This document shows, piece by piece, positions 1 through 13,500 of a stretch of 64,000 nt of DNA. The position numbers and the translations under genes are program-made. The notes beneath the pieces were generated by a model. It made no database searches. It had not been told where the DNA came from and worked only from the letters and a program-made list of their open reading frames with translations. Within the stretch, counting starts at the first letter, position 1. Each line of letters starts with the position of its first letter. The DNA comes from Dipetalonema caudispina (Eukaryota > Nematoda > Chromadorea > Rhabditida > Onchocercidae), in contig JABVXV010000069.1 of the NCBI GenBank assembly GCA_013365325.1, positions 1 through 64,000 on the forward strand. Reading direction: 5' to 3'.

Positions 1-588
1 GCTTCATAGCCATTGATAGCAATTTCTAACCAAACGAAAAAATTCGCATCGCTATCAGCCCTTTACTACATTATTCTATTAAAGAGACGGAATCAGAGTG
101 CAGAAGGTTTTCAAATTATTAGAAAAATTGCAGCGCAATCGGCATATTTCCTATGTATTATTAAAATCTGTGATATTTTCAAATAGCTGGAAAAAAGTGA
201 ACATGTGAATAATAATACTTCACATTACTTAGATTAGAAAAGGAAGAACAACTATGGAGGAAAACTGGAAATATCCATGCTACGATTATTTCAGTGTCAT
301 CATATTTTAATTTGCGGTAAACCTGTGTCAAATAGATGCCGCATGGATTGTCATTGTAAAGGTTTGTTGAAAATATATTTGAAAATTTTCATTAAAAAGC
401 TAAACAAAGTCTTTAATTGCTTACAATGTTTCATTGCTTTAATCAGTGTGATGAGAGAAATATTTAAAGAAAAAACTAAACTGTCTGAAAGAGTTTTCGA
501 AAAGAAATTGAGAATATAGCAGTAGTTTACAAGCATTCGCTTATTTTATACTGTTTTCAATAACCTTTTTACGCCGCCTCTTTAGGTG

Positions 589-697
589 AAAAAAAAAAAA
601 AAAAAAAAAAAGAAGAAGCAAATTTGAAATCATAGCTACAATCAAAAAAGTGTAAAAATTTGCTTTTTTTTTTCTTTTTTTTTTTTTTTTTTTTTTT
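589..697. repeat. Poly-A tract facing a poly-T tract (possible fold-back)
   Basis: A run of 23 A (589-611) is followed about 50 bases later by T-runs of 10 and 23 separated by one C (664-697). The inner flanks are also complementary (AAGCAAATTT near 616-627 against AAATTTGCTT near 656-666), so the segment can form an imperfect hairpin. It could be a remnant of a small inverted element or simply two homopolymers. Confidence 0.7.
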
Positions 698-728
698 CTA
701 TGCCAGACAGTTGTATTGATGCGAAAAC

Positions 729-754
729 GATGATGATGATGATGATGATGATGA
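729..754. repeat. (GAT)n microsatellite
   Basis: About eight tandem GAT units, uninterrupted. No open frame with protein character surrounds it. Confidence 0.9.
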
Positions 755-3700
755 GTAGATTGAAATCTTTAAATGACAAAAACAAACTCTCATCTTTCTC
801 TCTCTTTTCTTTTCAAGTTTCATTTCATTTCTTTATCTTCTAACAACGGTTAGTTATGCCTTAAAAACAGACCCTGCTGAAAAGACGAATGCAAGAAGTT
901 ACGAGAAATTGAAAAATTTTCTGTTTCGTTATAAAATTTTTGTGTGTGTTTTGTGTATGTGAGTGCATATTAGACTTTCTTCAAGCATTTGCATCTTCCA
1001 TCAAGACCGCCTCCTTATACATACCCACAAGAAACAGTATCTTAGCTGCTACTGCTATTCTGTCAAATTTTTGCAAAAATTTTGAAAAATAATTCTGCTA
1101 CTCTGCTCTGATCTTCTGTAAGTGACAAATGCATCCAGTTATGGCAGAGTAACAATAAAACAACACAACTAACTGGTTCCTGATCAGTCTAACCGAATCG
1201 TTATATAATGGAGTCGGTAGAATACACATCCATTTTAAGCAGTTAGTTAAAACAAAATTTCCTTTTAAGCTAATTATCAATTCAATCTAAGTTGCATCTA
1301 CCATCATAAGTTTACCTTATCTAATCTTGGTTGGCTTATTTGTCAAGCACTATCAACCACTTTAAATTTACTAACTGCATTACACATTAAGCAAAGCTTC
1401 TCAGTCCCGTGATCTATCTTTTTTTTTTGCAAGATTATAAAGTTCATGAGGTCAAAATTTCGATATTGCAAGCAATTTTTCATTGTGTCTACAGTACGAT
1501 GAACTTTTCTAGGTAGTTTCGAAATAGAGCAAAAGGATTTTCATAGGCTTGTGGAAGAAACTGATGTCCGTCTTTAACATCGAATTCGGTCTTTGTTTAT
1601 TGCGGAAGGCTTTGTTAACGTTAGGATACTGGCCTATTAAGCATCCTTTAAAAGTGCCAAACGTTCATTTATCTGCGAAAATGTTTTGTTATAGGCTTCA
1701 ATAAAGAAGCCACGTAAAAAACTATACTTGACAAAGAAAAGCTTACTTTTATAGGGCCTAAGTATTTGTATTGATAAAGATGTCTAAATATATTTATTTG
1801 TGTGTATAAACAAGTAAAATTAATATCATCTTTCAAAATAATTTCTTCATTTGTCGCAGATTCTCTTCTTGGAGGAATTATTAACAGTTGTATAATCAGT
1901 GAGTAACCTTTCTGAGCGACCTTTCTATCATGTCATCATTGTAACATTTCGGGACTGCAACGAATTTCTCACTTCTTTCAGTGCCTTATTAAATGGTATG
2001 CAAAAATCTCTCAATTTTGGAAATAAATCGTATTATTTCATTTTTCTTTTTTCTGTTTCTGTAAACAAAAATTTGTTGGTGAATGAGTGTATTTCTGATT
2101 GAGAGAAAAAAAAGCACAAAAATTTTCAAAACATACAAAAGAATTGGCAAGATAGTTGCAATTATTTTGTTCTTCACATATGAATGCTAATTTCCATCAT
2201 AGTGAGGCGGTATTTAAAATTTGAGAAGTATTTGTAATTTTAATTTAGCCTAGATACAATTCGTTTACTAATTGTCTAAATTGTGGATGAACAGTTCTAC
2301 CTCTTCTCGACAAACTGATTAGTTCACTTTAAGCTCTTAAATGTATGCACTTCATTTTTACCCAAACATGATAAGATCTGCAAGTTGAATTTGAGTAATA
2401 ATGAAAAATTTAAATTTATTTCTAAAAATTTACATTTGCTAAAATGGAAAAGAAAAGATCATTTATTTCGCACACGTCACTAATTATTATTTACGATGAT
2501 GCATTAAGAGAGTGACGCAAACAAATAATATAGTTTTCCTCAATATTGCATTAGCATAAATAGTAATTAATGACTTTTAATTTTATAATTTCATATAAAA
2601 ATTGCGTCATTTATCAGATGCAATTTTTGCAAACGGAAACAGCGGAATATTTTTCAACTACATCGATTTTTGAATTTTTATTCATTTCGATCGAATTTGT
2701 ATATTTCAATGGCACCTCATTTCATTTACCCATACATTATCCAAATCCTAATACAACATTTCAACACATTAAATTTTATACATTTAATTTTAATCTGTAG
2801 TACAAATCTCTAGTACATTAATGATCGTATAGATTTTGGACGGTGATCTGATACACAGAGAAAATTAATAGAAATGACCCTCACCCATCAAAATCCTTCT
2901 CTATCATATTTTCTGTGCAACAAATCTTTTTACTTTTTTTTGCAGTTTTCATAGCAAAATATTAAAAGTTGTCTTATGTTTGCAAAGTTTTCAACTAATT
3001 TTTTATGAATAAAATACTACAAAAATTTATTAACCTAACAATTAAGTCAATAGTTCGAATGTAAATGGAGCAAAGGTAATTTAAAATCTTCATTGCTACT
3101 TTATTGCTGTACAGTGATGATATTGCATGATACGAGAATGGGCCTAAATGGGCCTTAAAATCATTCCTTACCCCATTGTTACTGAAATAATGCTATTATT
3201 GTGTTTTCAATTCATCATGATGTCTTTCTTCGGATTTATTAAGATAAAAAGACATGGAGGAAAAGAGAATACTATGTTTTGTTGATGATTCAAAAAACTA
3301 ATTCTTATTACCTTTAAATTCGTCGAATTAATTCTTCTACAGCAAAATGTAATCCACTTCGAAATTTCCTTAAAGACATTTCTTAAAATGGCCATCAAGT
3401 TATACCAATGGTATTAATACTAATTTTAAAATCAATTCATCGTAAAATTTCGATTTACTACGGCACAAATGAAAGGAAGCTCAGTTGCATGGTCATTTCC
3501 ATCTCCTTCGGTGACCATCGTTTAAATGCTAAACATCATTGCCAGTGTTGTATCGCTGACGTTTCAAATGATGTATTTCGAAAATTTTGATAACTTTTAA
3601 CTTTCATTGAAATCTTTCCCAGACTTTGAATACTTTTCATTTGATTTGCTCTGCCTTAGATTAGCCATTTGCTAAAACTGCAGCTAAAATTTTCTTTAAA

Positions 3701-5584
3701 CACTGAATTTTTGATTTTATTCATAATAAAAGAAAGAAATTCGTGATGATTCCTTTCTATCACTTACATATTTAAATTTTCTTTTCCAGCCATCGTCCTT
3801 TTTTTTGCTTTTGTTTATCAAATTTATTTACTCACATTTCGGCATTCTTTTAATTTTGATTATCCCAAGGTTCAGAGTTAGTATAAAGAGAATTACCTTT
3901 ATTCGCTTGTTTCTTGACCTTCATCTATCAGTAGCAACGAGAGCACTGTGCCGAGATTTATTTCTAATAAATATGTCTCTTTCTCCTCCTTATACATTAT
4001 TCATCATAAAGTGCATCTTTGATTATTGCTAAATGTTTCCTTTTTTCCACCCTATTATTCGAAGCAAAAATGTTAATATGCAAAATGCTTCCAATCGAAA
4101 GTCGACAAAATCTGGAAATGATCATATAACAAAACTTCAAATAGATTTAGAAGGCATTATGCCATATGTTCATTAATAAAATTAGAACATCAGTAACCAA
4201 TGAGCATGGCCTGATTATAAGGGAGGGAGGAAGGAAGAGAAATGCGATTGTCCTAGAAAGAGATCTTTGCGACATTGCCCTCAGAATAAGTTTCTGATGA
4301 TATTTCTTGAGGAAAATTTAAGGACATTTCAAAATTTTAATTGAAACAAAAGAAAGTATAAAGGTCGAATTTTCTTTCAAACAGCTATATCAGTTATGTA
4401 ATTCGTCCACAGTATAGAATTTACTTATTTTCTTCGCATCACTTTTCGATCTATTGGAACTTTTCTTCTGCTACACTACTTTTAGAAATATAAAGAGGTA
4501 ATGTGTAATTAGATTTGCTATCTTAGCAAAACATTCGAACTTTACCTCTCCCTTAACTTTTATTACTTCATCAAGTAGTTCAAACCATTAGAAAATTTCG
4601 CCGAGATCCACCTTTGCTTACCACTACTCCTTTATAATTTCTCCATTTAATCACTTACTTTTACTAGGTAAATTAATGAACCGTTAAGCCAAAATCTAAA
4701 ACCAAATTTAATAATTGTTACTTCATACCCATTTATAGTGATGATGTCCTGTAAGTAATTGAAAATTTGGTTGCCAAGGAAGTGCATATTTGACGACCGG
4801 TATTTGAAATATGGAAAAATACCTGAAAAATCGATCTTTCGACTGGTTAAATTTGTAGCACTAATTATAGCTTCATTATAAATGAGAAGAAAAAGAAGAG
4901 GAATTCAACAAAAAAGAAAGCAAATTATGATAAGAATTTTGTTCAATTGATTTAAGCAATGGGAAAGTTTAAAAATATGATTGATAGGTTATAATCAAAC
5001 AGATATCACCTCGCTTATGAACGAAATCAGAAAGTACTGAAAGATTGAAAAGTATTGGATGGATTGAATGATTTCAATTCATTATTCTTTTCAGGAAACG
5101 ATATGCTCTTTCCACTTCTAATAAAAAAAAAAAAAAAAACTGCAGTGAGATTTTAAAAAACGCCATCTCTTCAAAAATAATTAATTTTGCTGACCCGATA
5201 ATCTTCAGAATTGTTCTCCAGAAAGTGCAAAAAAAGTTCTTAAAGTAATTCTTAAACGATTCCGGTTTTGTTTCCGAAAAAAAAATTTTTTTTGTAATTT
5301 TCTACAGAGCATTGATTGCTTTTCTCTTTTGCTTCTACTTTATTCTTTCGTCAAAATGATTCACATTTGAAATGTTTTTTGCATTTTTGATTTTTGAAAT
5401 CATCCAACACAGCTGAAGTGTATATGCACACGCTGTCCCTGAGAAAACAGCTATAAAATGCGCCTTTGCTCTTTTGTTTTGTTTTTAAAACGGCATGAAA
5501 TGATTTTTGTTCCACTAATCATTTAGACTGAAGAAGATTTCAATTTCAAACTTAAATATCTATATTTATGTATGTGTCATTATC

Positions 5585-5607
5585 ATATATATATATATAT
5601 ATATATG
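5585..5607. repeat. (AT)n microsatellite
   Basis: About 11 tandem AT units in non-coding DNA. Confidence 0.9.
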
Positions 5608-7392
5608 GAAGCGGCGTATGTATCCGTGTATTTATTCGTACATGTTTACCTTCGAACTCAATTTCATTAAAATCAGAAAGCTTTCATTCATTCATTTGTG
5701 GGGAAGGAAAACTTAACAAATGCACAACAAATAAACAAATTATATAAATAAATTAGGTTATAAAAAAATTTGCAAAATATAGCAATTTTTTTCTTCTTTA
5801 AAATTCCATGATTGTGTGATAAATAAAGTTTTGAATGTTCGCCAATTTTATTTTTCACCTTCAAAATAATTAATTTCAGTTATTTTAGAGGAGGAAAAAA
5901 AAAAAGTTTCAATGATATAATTTTAAGAATTATTTTCCTTACATATCTTAAAGAAAGCTTTTTTTCTCAGTGGTAGTATGATAAACTAACCGTTGCGCAA
6001 ACGTAATTTCTTTTTGTTTCAACCTATTCAAATCTAACTCGGTCATCTCTTTTAAATAACGGTAAATTGATGTCGTTTGGAACTTCCAAACCATTTCTTT
6101 ATCTCTCTTAAGGTATCAATAGCAGCAACATGACAGCTGGTCTCATTGCGCATCATATTCTATAATGATGATGAGAAGCACAGGTAGGAAAGGTTTGCAT
6201 GATGTGATTTACATTTCTGCCCTTTGCCATCTATGCTACAGTAGAACGATTGTCCGACTTGAGCATCATTTAAAATTTTATTTTCATTTGAATTGAAATT
6301 GGATTACAATATCCCATTGTTCTTTAGCCTTTCAAATAAAAGCATTTAAGGTAATTTTATATTATTATTAAATGAACATATATGTGTATAGCATACCTTT
6401 GTTCTTTCCAAATGATTAACAATCTACATGATTGGTGCAAAAATTCGTACGAATTAAAAGATTAACATTTTGAAATATTTTCTTTCGAAATGAAAGGCTG
6501 AAGAGAGCTAAATTCGGGTGAAGTATCTTCAATACTTACTTGAAGATTCTAAACCAATTTTATGAAATTAGATGTTCATCTTTTCAAAAGAGATCTGGTT
6601 TAATTATAACAAGATTTCTGATAGTTGTATGACAAAAAAAAAAAAAAAAAGAAAAAAAGCGTTGTTCAATATTATCGGTTTCCATCACATTTGAATTGGA
6701 AGTTGTTCCATCTCTATTCCATAGGGAAAAACTTCGGGATATTTTCGCCAGACTGATCTTTTTAATTGAAGTAAAAATGACAGCTATTTTTGGATAGTTT
6801 ATACAGCTGTTGAATGTATGTATACCTGTGATTCTCAATATGAAGTCAGTCATTTACATATGCAGGAGTGGAAAGTACTAATACAGATCTATTTCGCACA
6901 TTTCGCTTAACACTCCTGTCAAGCAGCTTTTCCCATCCATTAGTCCACGTTTCAGGCAGTAATTACATCCAAAAAGCTATTCAGGTTATTTATTATATTC
7001 CTAATATCAACATCTTTCAAGTGATTATCAACCCTCAGAAAGTGTCGCATGTAAAAAGCAAAAAATCAGAAACGCAGTAGTTCTTGACTGATCGATTTAG
7101 CAAATATGTTTCCTTTCCTTGCTAAATCATTCAGAATTTCTCTGCAAATGACAAATTACCTAGAGTCAGCACATGAAAATTGGTCCGAAATTAATTAAGA
7201 TTCTATAAATATGAGTTGAACGAGGCAGTCAAGTGAGTATCCAAAAAATATTATTAAATTATTTCATTCTACTCTTCCTACTTGTTGATAATTTATCAAA
7301 AAAATTTTTTAACTTTTAAAATGTTAATATCCATCATAAAATCCAAAAATTGTATAAAAAGAAATATGAAAATGTTGAACCTTAACCTTTTC

Positions 7393-7394
7393 AG
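7393..7394 (+). promoter_or_regulatory. Putative spliced-leader acceptor, zinc-finger gene
   Basis: The sequence CTTTTCAG ends at 7394, seven bases before the ATG at 7402. I found no upstream coding exon to join to it, so it is a candidate SL trans-splice site. This also argues against the in-frame ATGs further upstream, which would lie in the removed outron. Confidence 0.45.
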
Positions 7395-7401
7395 ACAGTT
7401 G

Positions 7402-10400
7402 ATGCGAACTCTCATAACAGCATCCAAGTATTCAGTGCAATTCATTCAGGACACAGGTAATTTGCAAGTGAACGAGAGCTATTACAGCAGTAAACATTTC
7501 TCCCGCAATAAAAGCAATAAAGCTTTTCCCAAAAGCTCTTCCTGTAGAAATCAAGATAAGCAAGAGATACTGTTACTGTTACTGAAATCCTTAAATAAAC
7601 AATCAAAGATACCCACTTATTCAGTAACTCTAAACTTCTCGAATATAATGGATCCACAGCAACAACGATTATTGGCACAAATTCTGCAGCAACCCGAGCA
7701 GAAAATGCTAGGACTGAAAGAATATCAGGTGATGACCCAGGAACATCTACAACACCAAATCCTGAATCCCGAAATAATGGCTAACAATTTTTGGTTTGCT
7801 TCATTGGCCATGCAACGGAATGGAACAACATATCCGAACCTCATGCAGAATCTGAATTCTCCTGCTATCTCACCAGCTCCTAATTGTAATAGACATCAGA
7901 TTTCCACTGCGTTTAATTCAATTATGAATACAAACTATCTTCCAGCAGTTGTGCCCTCCACGATGCCATTGCTGAATATACCGTCCGTAAAGGAGGGACA
8001 ATTTGATGAATTGGCGAGTTTTCTGGTGATAGATGAATTACAGAAAATAGCAGATTCTGCAAAGCAAACATGGCAGAATCTTATGCGACATCAAGAAATG
8101 CGATTACCACAGCTTACAACAGAGCACGGACTGCATCAACAAGTACCGTCGGTATCGCCCTTTATGAAACGGCGGATTTCAGAATCTCTACAACAACAAC
8201 AACAACAACAAGCAGTGGAAAGTGCTCAAACAACAGTGATCAAACGAGCTAAAGTAATTGTGATCGAGCAAAAAGATCCGGAAACTATACCTTGTTGCTA
8301 TTCTAGTCCGTTTTTATGCCAAATTTGTTAAATTTTAAATTCTCCAGTCTTTTTAATTAAAATGGATCATACTGTAAGGAAAATGTAACTATATCTATAT
8401 TTTGAGAATTTGATTTCGCTTGCATAATTTGAACTGATTAATAAGCACGCGAAAATTCAAGAGCAAAATTCTCAATCAAAATTTATAGATTGAACGCCAG
8501 CACTTAGATATTACTTGAATAAGCTATAAATTTTCATTAGCTATCTAATTGTTCCTGAATATGTGGATTTTTGGAAGGTTGAAATTTACAACATTTGCTG
8601 TTATTTTATGATCGGATTTACTGAATTAATGGTAATAATCTTAATTTACAGATGATTCTATCTCAACCCTTAAAAGAATAGATCAGTCGCAAGGAAAGAT
8701 TAAAAAACTTGGCAGTAATATTTATGGGAAACGGAAAGGAAGAAATGTTAAATGTAATGATATTAACGGTATCGGCAATCATAACGATAATTGTGAGAAT
8801 GAAGATGCTGAGGATGTACAATATGTGGATGTGGAAAGTGTGGAGGAGAAGTTGAATACTAAAGAACAGAGGAAAGCATTGATCGAGTTCTATCGGAGAG
8901 TTAAAACAATCCGGATGAGGTATTGTACTATTTAGTAGAAAAAAATATTGCTCAATTTACGATTGATTGATAAGATATTTTAAGCAAACAAAAAATGTTG
9001 CTTAAGATAAAAGCATAGATCAATCAGTTTTTCTTTAGTTATGCAAGAGAGGATCTGCTGATCTGTCAGATGTGTGAACAGAAAGTGCAAAATTCGGACT
9101 CATTAATATTGATTCATTTATATGGACATGCTGAGGTCATGCCCTATCGTTGCAAAATGTGTGGCGCTAGTGAATGTCAGCTAGAACGAATGTATGCTCA
9201 TATCAGACAGGGACATCCAAATAAGGTCAATTTGTTAACTACAAACAAAAAAAAATTTTATTTTAGAAAATTTGAAATCTTATTCGTACTTTGGCGAAAA
9301 AATTTATTCTCAGAATAACTTATAGTGCTTCCATAAAAATGTATATCTTAGCTTGAGTGAAGTAAATAAAATTTCATTAAATTGAAATACTCACATCACT
9401 GAAAATAATCAGATGGCATTGTAGGATCCATCAATAACTTATGAAAACCGACGAAATATGGCTCAGCTAATATCCTTATTACGGACATGCTTCCCGCGGA
9501 ATATCACCAAAACAAAAGCGGCATATTCTGATGTTCGTTACCTAAATCATCCCATTTATCACAAAACAACCTATACATACACTGCTTTACACAATAATAC
9601 TCAATTACTCCATCCATTACATTTTTTTTTTTGTAGTATTATCAAGCAGCATCTTCTATCAATTTTTGACAAATTAACACAATAATAACATGTTTATAGC
9701 AATGATAATGGCTGTAATAACCAATGTCAATGGAAAAGATTAACAGTAATGTTACAGCTAATATCATAAAAATGATAATTACAATAAGTGATATGATGAT
9801 GATAGCGAGATAAGAACTCTAAAAAAATTTTAAATGATCGTTCATTTAACGAAATTACGTTCATCGATATGTATTAGACAGTTAAAGAAATCGATAAGCA
9901 ATTAAATAACTAATTAGAGATGAAAAACTTTTTTTTAGCTTCACCAACAAAAATTCACTTTCTTTTAGCTAATTGATAAGATATGTGCGATAGTAAAAGA
10001 GAAATCGTTAATGAAATTGACATGTATGGTTTGTATGAGAAAATTTTCAACACGAAAAAAGTCACTAATGCGTCACGCCCAAGCACATCTTCACTACAGG
10101 TTTATTTCATTTCATTACTTGAAATATGATTAAATGTTTCAAACAATTTTGGTACCTATTTCTAACAATGAACCGAAACGTTTTTTCTTCTTTTTTTTTT
10201 TCTTCTTCTTAACGGAATACGTTTTTATAAATTCTCTCACAAAAATTGTAAAAATGTTAATGAAACGAATGTCTCAATGATGAAATAAAGGTAAACTTGA
10301 TAAATCAGGCATCTTATCACACCGATAAACTTTCTAATTGTTTAACTTTACGGCTGAAATATCATGATATACCGATAATCATGATGAAATATTACAAGAG

Positions 10401-10592
10401 AAATGTTGCAGATGCAAAGATTGCGGTATCATATTGTTTGGTGAAGCAACAATCATTGAACACGGTACAAAGAAGCACAGCATTGTGAATCCACAACGCA
10501 CCACCCATTACGATGCATGCGTCAATACTTCTGATAAAAGAGAAATTGCGCTGAAGAATTGCTTCGGCAATGTTTTGTGCAAAAAGCCGTGA
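7402..10592 (+). CDS. Glutamine-rich C2H2 zinc-finger protein (four fingers)
   Basis: Probable nuclear DNA-binding protein; I do not recognise an orthologue. Proposed exons are 7402-8305, 8652-8919, 9039-9225, 9969-10099 and 10412-10592, giving about 556 residues. All phases agree, but the first donor is weak and 8221 is an alternative. The first ~300 residues are low-complexity and Gln/Asn/Ser-rich, with a run of seven Gln encoded by CAA. The second exon is basic, then acidic. The last three exons carry C2H2 fingers: a CQMC...HLYGH unit directly followed by CKMC...HIRQGH, then CMVC...HAQAH, and CKDC...HGTKKH in the last exon, whose splice junction falls inside the finger linker. The start was chosen because an SL-type acceptor ends at 7394; in-frame ATGs at about 7321 and 7366 are possible. 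The CxxC/H spacing and finger pairing are ordinary for C2H2 transcription factors. The target is unknown. Confidence 0.75.
8192..8213 (+). repeat. (CAA)n repeat encoding poly-Gln
   Basis: Seven consecutive CAA codons inside exon 1 of the zinc-finger gene. A pure codon run like this is prone to length change. Confidence 0.9.
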
Positions 10593-13500
10593 AAAAGAAA
10601 ATGAAACGAAAGCTTGTTTTTGATGTCTTATCGTTAATTACAATTACAAATGAAATCTGATGAAATGATAGTGAAATGTAATGATTGATTTTTGATTATA
10701 TATGAAATAATTTCACTCATTTCTCTTTTGATTTCTTTGGCTAAAGCAATATATGTGTTTGTTTTTCTTCTCTTCTCACATGTTTTACTTCTTCGTTTAT
10801 TTTTCCAAATTATCCCAAATATCAGCAATTAGTGTATGTTCCTAACTTCAGTTATTATTCTACAATTTCATAAAGATGAAAAAAAAAAATTGATTTATTT
10901 AAATAGGAAAAAAAAAAAAAAAAGATCCAATTAATAGAAGATTGTATATATTTTTATATGAATGAAATCAAATAACTAACCAACAAAAATTTAAAAAGTT
11001 TTTTAAAATTTATAAATAAGGAATTTATTATTTGTTCGTGCAATTATGATGAAGGGATACAGTTGACTAAGTTCATCATTGAAAGAATTTAACATTACGG
11101 ATGATTCGTTTTACATTCCAACAGTTTGTTCTTTCTTTTTCCACCTTCTAACTTGTTCCTTTTTTGTTTATTTAATTATTCTGCAGAAAAATTTTCACTG
11201 TAACAGATGAGTCTGACGAATTTTCTAGTTGCTAATGTGTATGTTTTCAATAATAGTCTTACAAAAAAACTTAAGTTTGAATTTTATTCCATGATATTCA
11301 AATTAAAACTAAACTTTTAATTACAGAATCGATGTTTATAAAAAAGGAATCTTCTAAGCTGATAGAAATCCATTCAAGTTCATTGTTGTATGGTTAAGTA
11401 TTTCATTTGTGGCAATTTAAATATATATATATGAAACTCATTTAAGTTTGATTTTAGCAATAAAAAATTGTCGACTTCTTCGAAAGATGGAAACATAATT
11501 ATCGTCAGTCAAATAGGTTTAAATTTAAAAATATCAGGAAAAATATGGAAATTGCAAGCTATCGTTTCCAACTTTTCCGGTTTTCATATTACAAATAAAC
11601 ATTAAAGCTCAGATGGTTCAGAACTAACCAATCAATCGCTTTTTTTTGAAGGAGGAAGGTTTGCTAAAGCGTATCGCAAATTTTTAAACAAAAGCTATTA
11701 GGTAATAAGGCGCCCAGTATGCCTCATTTAATAAATTTTTTGGGACAAATGGCGCTAAAAGATTATTTTTTTAGGATGTAAATATTTTCATCTCTAGCAT
11801 CCCTCGATACACATTAACAGATAATTTTAGTTATTTTTGTTAGCTATTGAAAACTAGTTATGGTAATTTCTACAATATATTTACCTAATAATGGAGTATT
11901 GTATGAGCAATTTTCAAAGTAATAAAGTATTAAAACATTTTTATTTATCTACGTTAATTAAAATGGAAAGAAATTTTAATGCTAAAGAGAAGTTTTATTA
12001 CAAATTAGTTGCAAAGATTTCGAATTAGAAGGTACGAATCACTTCATTCTTGGCCGATAAGCAATTCGTACTGCAATGAAAATGAAAAGTTGCAATGACA
12101 TAAGCTATTATTATTACTCTCTGCATAATTAATTCGAGGTCCTAAAAACTGACCGATTGTTTCAAAGCTTTCTTTTTGGTTAATTATTGTATTGAACGAA
12201 ATTCTGTAATCACACTCGACAATTATCGTCTCTAATAGGTCGAGAATAATCATACTTGTGAAAAATAGCAAAACAAACTGCAAAAATAAATTGGAAGCAT
12301 GTGAGGTATTAAGGAGATAAATTGACTGATAATTTTAGAAAAATTGAATTAAATGATATTAAAATAACTGATTAATTATCCTTGAGTCTTTGTGTATAAA
12401 TTTGGGGTAAATGATTTTGAATGTTAAAGAAAGAGTAAAGAAAACAAAATGATTTGAATTATGAACAGCATGTTTCGATATTTTTAGTCGTATTGCAAAC
12501 ATCCTAAAAAAATCTTAAAACTTCAAAGTTTCAATTTATTCTAATATTTTAAATTTCAAGAAGTTACCTTTCTTAGAATGAGTCAAAATTTTTTAATCCA
12601 CCCAAATTTCCTTCTATTTCCGCTTGTTCTATTACATTTAATAAATTAGCCTTATAAAATGTTCAATATCCGATAGCAATCATTGACTTCTATCATGTGG
12701 TTTCGTATAATTCAAAGCACAAATTGATATAACTGCTCACCGTCGAAACCTTTCAACACTTCGGGTATATTGTGGCGTTGCATTCAGCGGGAAATAATTA
12801 CTTGGAGATCAGTTGTTTTTTATAAATTGGCTTCAAATATTCGGAAAAAAATTGAAAACTTAATATTTCCTCAATGTTTTGTTTATGCATATCTTCTCAT
12901 TAATGTTCGAAAGAGAAACGTATCTTTCTTTGATAACAGTAAATTTCCATTCCGAATCAAAAAGGTACAAATATCGAAACTTTTTTTTTTCCTTTCAGCT
13001 TCCTTTCTCATTTGAAATATATCGTTTACAGCGGAAAGAAAGTCGCACAACGCTTTTGTCTATGCCAGTTAGAGTTGAGATATTCTAAGCACCGACTGAT
13101 AATTGCCCCTGATAAAATTTTCAATAAGTAAACTTTTCAGCTTCATTTCAGTTTCACCGGGGTGAACAGTTATACATCAACTCCTTTCGGAACATTTAAA
13201 TGTTATCTTTAGTCTAGGATGATCACCAAAAATAATTCTAATGCTTTTTTTCAGCTGTTGCAATTTTTTTGGACAAACAATAATTGAACATTCAAAGTAA
13301 AAACTTTCAAATTTAGGTCAGAGTAAAAGATAGTGGACATTTTATTGGATGATACGCTGAACATCAATAATATCAAAACATCGCTTTGTTTACATTAGCA
13401 TAACTGTTATATAAAATAAAATCTAAAGAGAAAATAAAAAATCAAAAAAGGATTGCTCTTTTTCAAGTTTATGAGTTGTTTCAACTACAATCATAATCAC

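Larger units (their letters stand above)
1..7401. other. Gene-free 5' region with simple repeats
   Basis: I see no exon series supported by splice sites or a recognisable protein family in this stretch. Open frames are all short and rich in Phe, Ile, Leu and Lys, as expected from AT-rich non-coding DNA. It holds homopolymer tracts, a GAT microsatellite and an AT microsatellite (listed separately). The segment just upstream of 7394 should contain the promoter of the zinc-finger gene, but I cannot point to a specific element. Confidence 0.6.

Noticed and set aside
6584..6853. Minus-strand open frame of 89 codons
   Set aside because: It includes a poly-Phe run from a T-tract, has no splice context and no family similarity.
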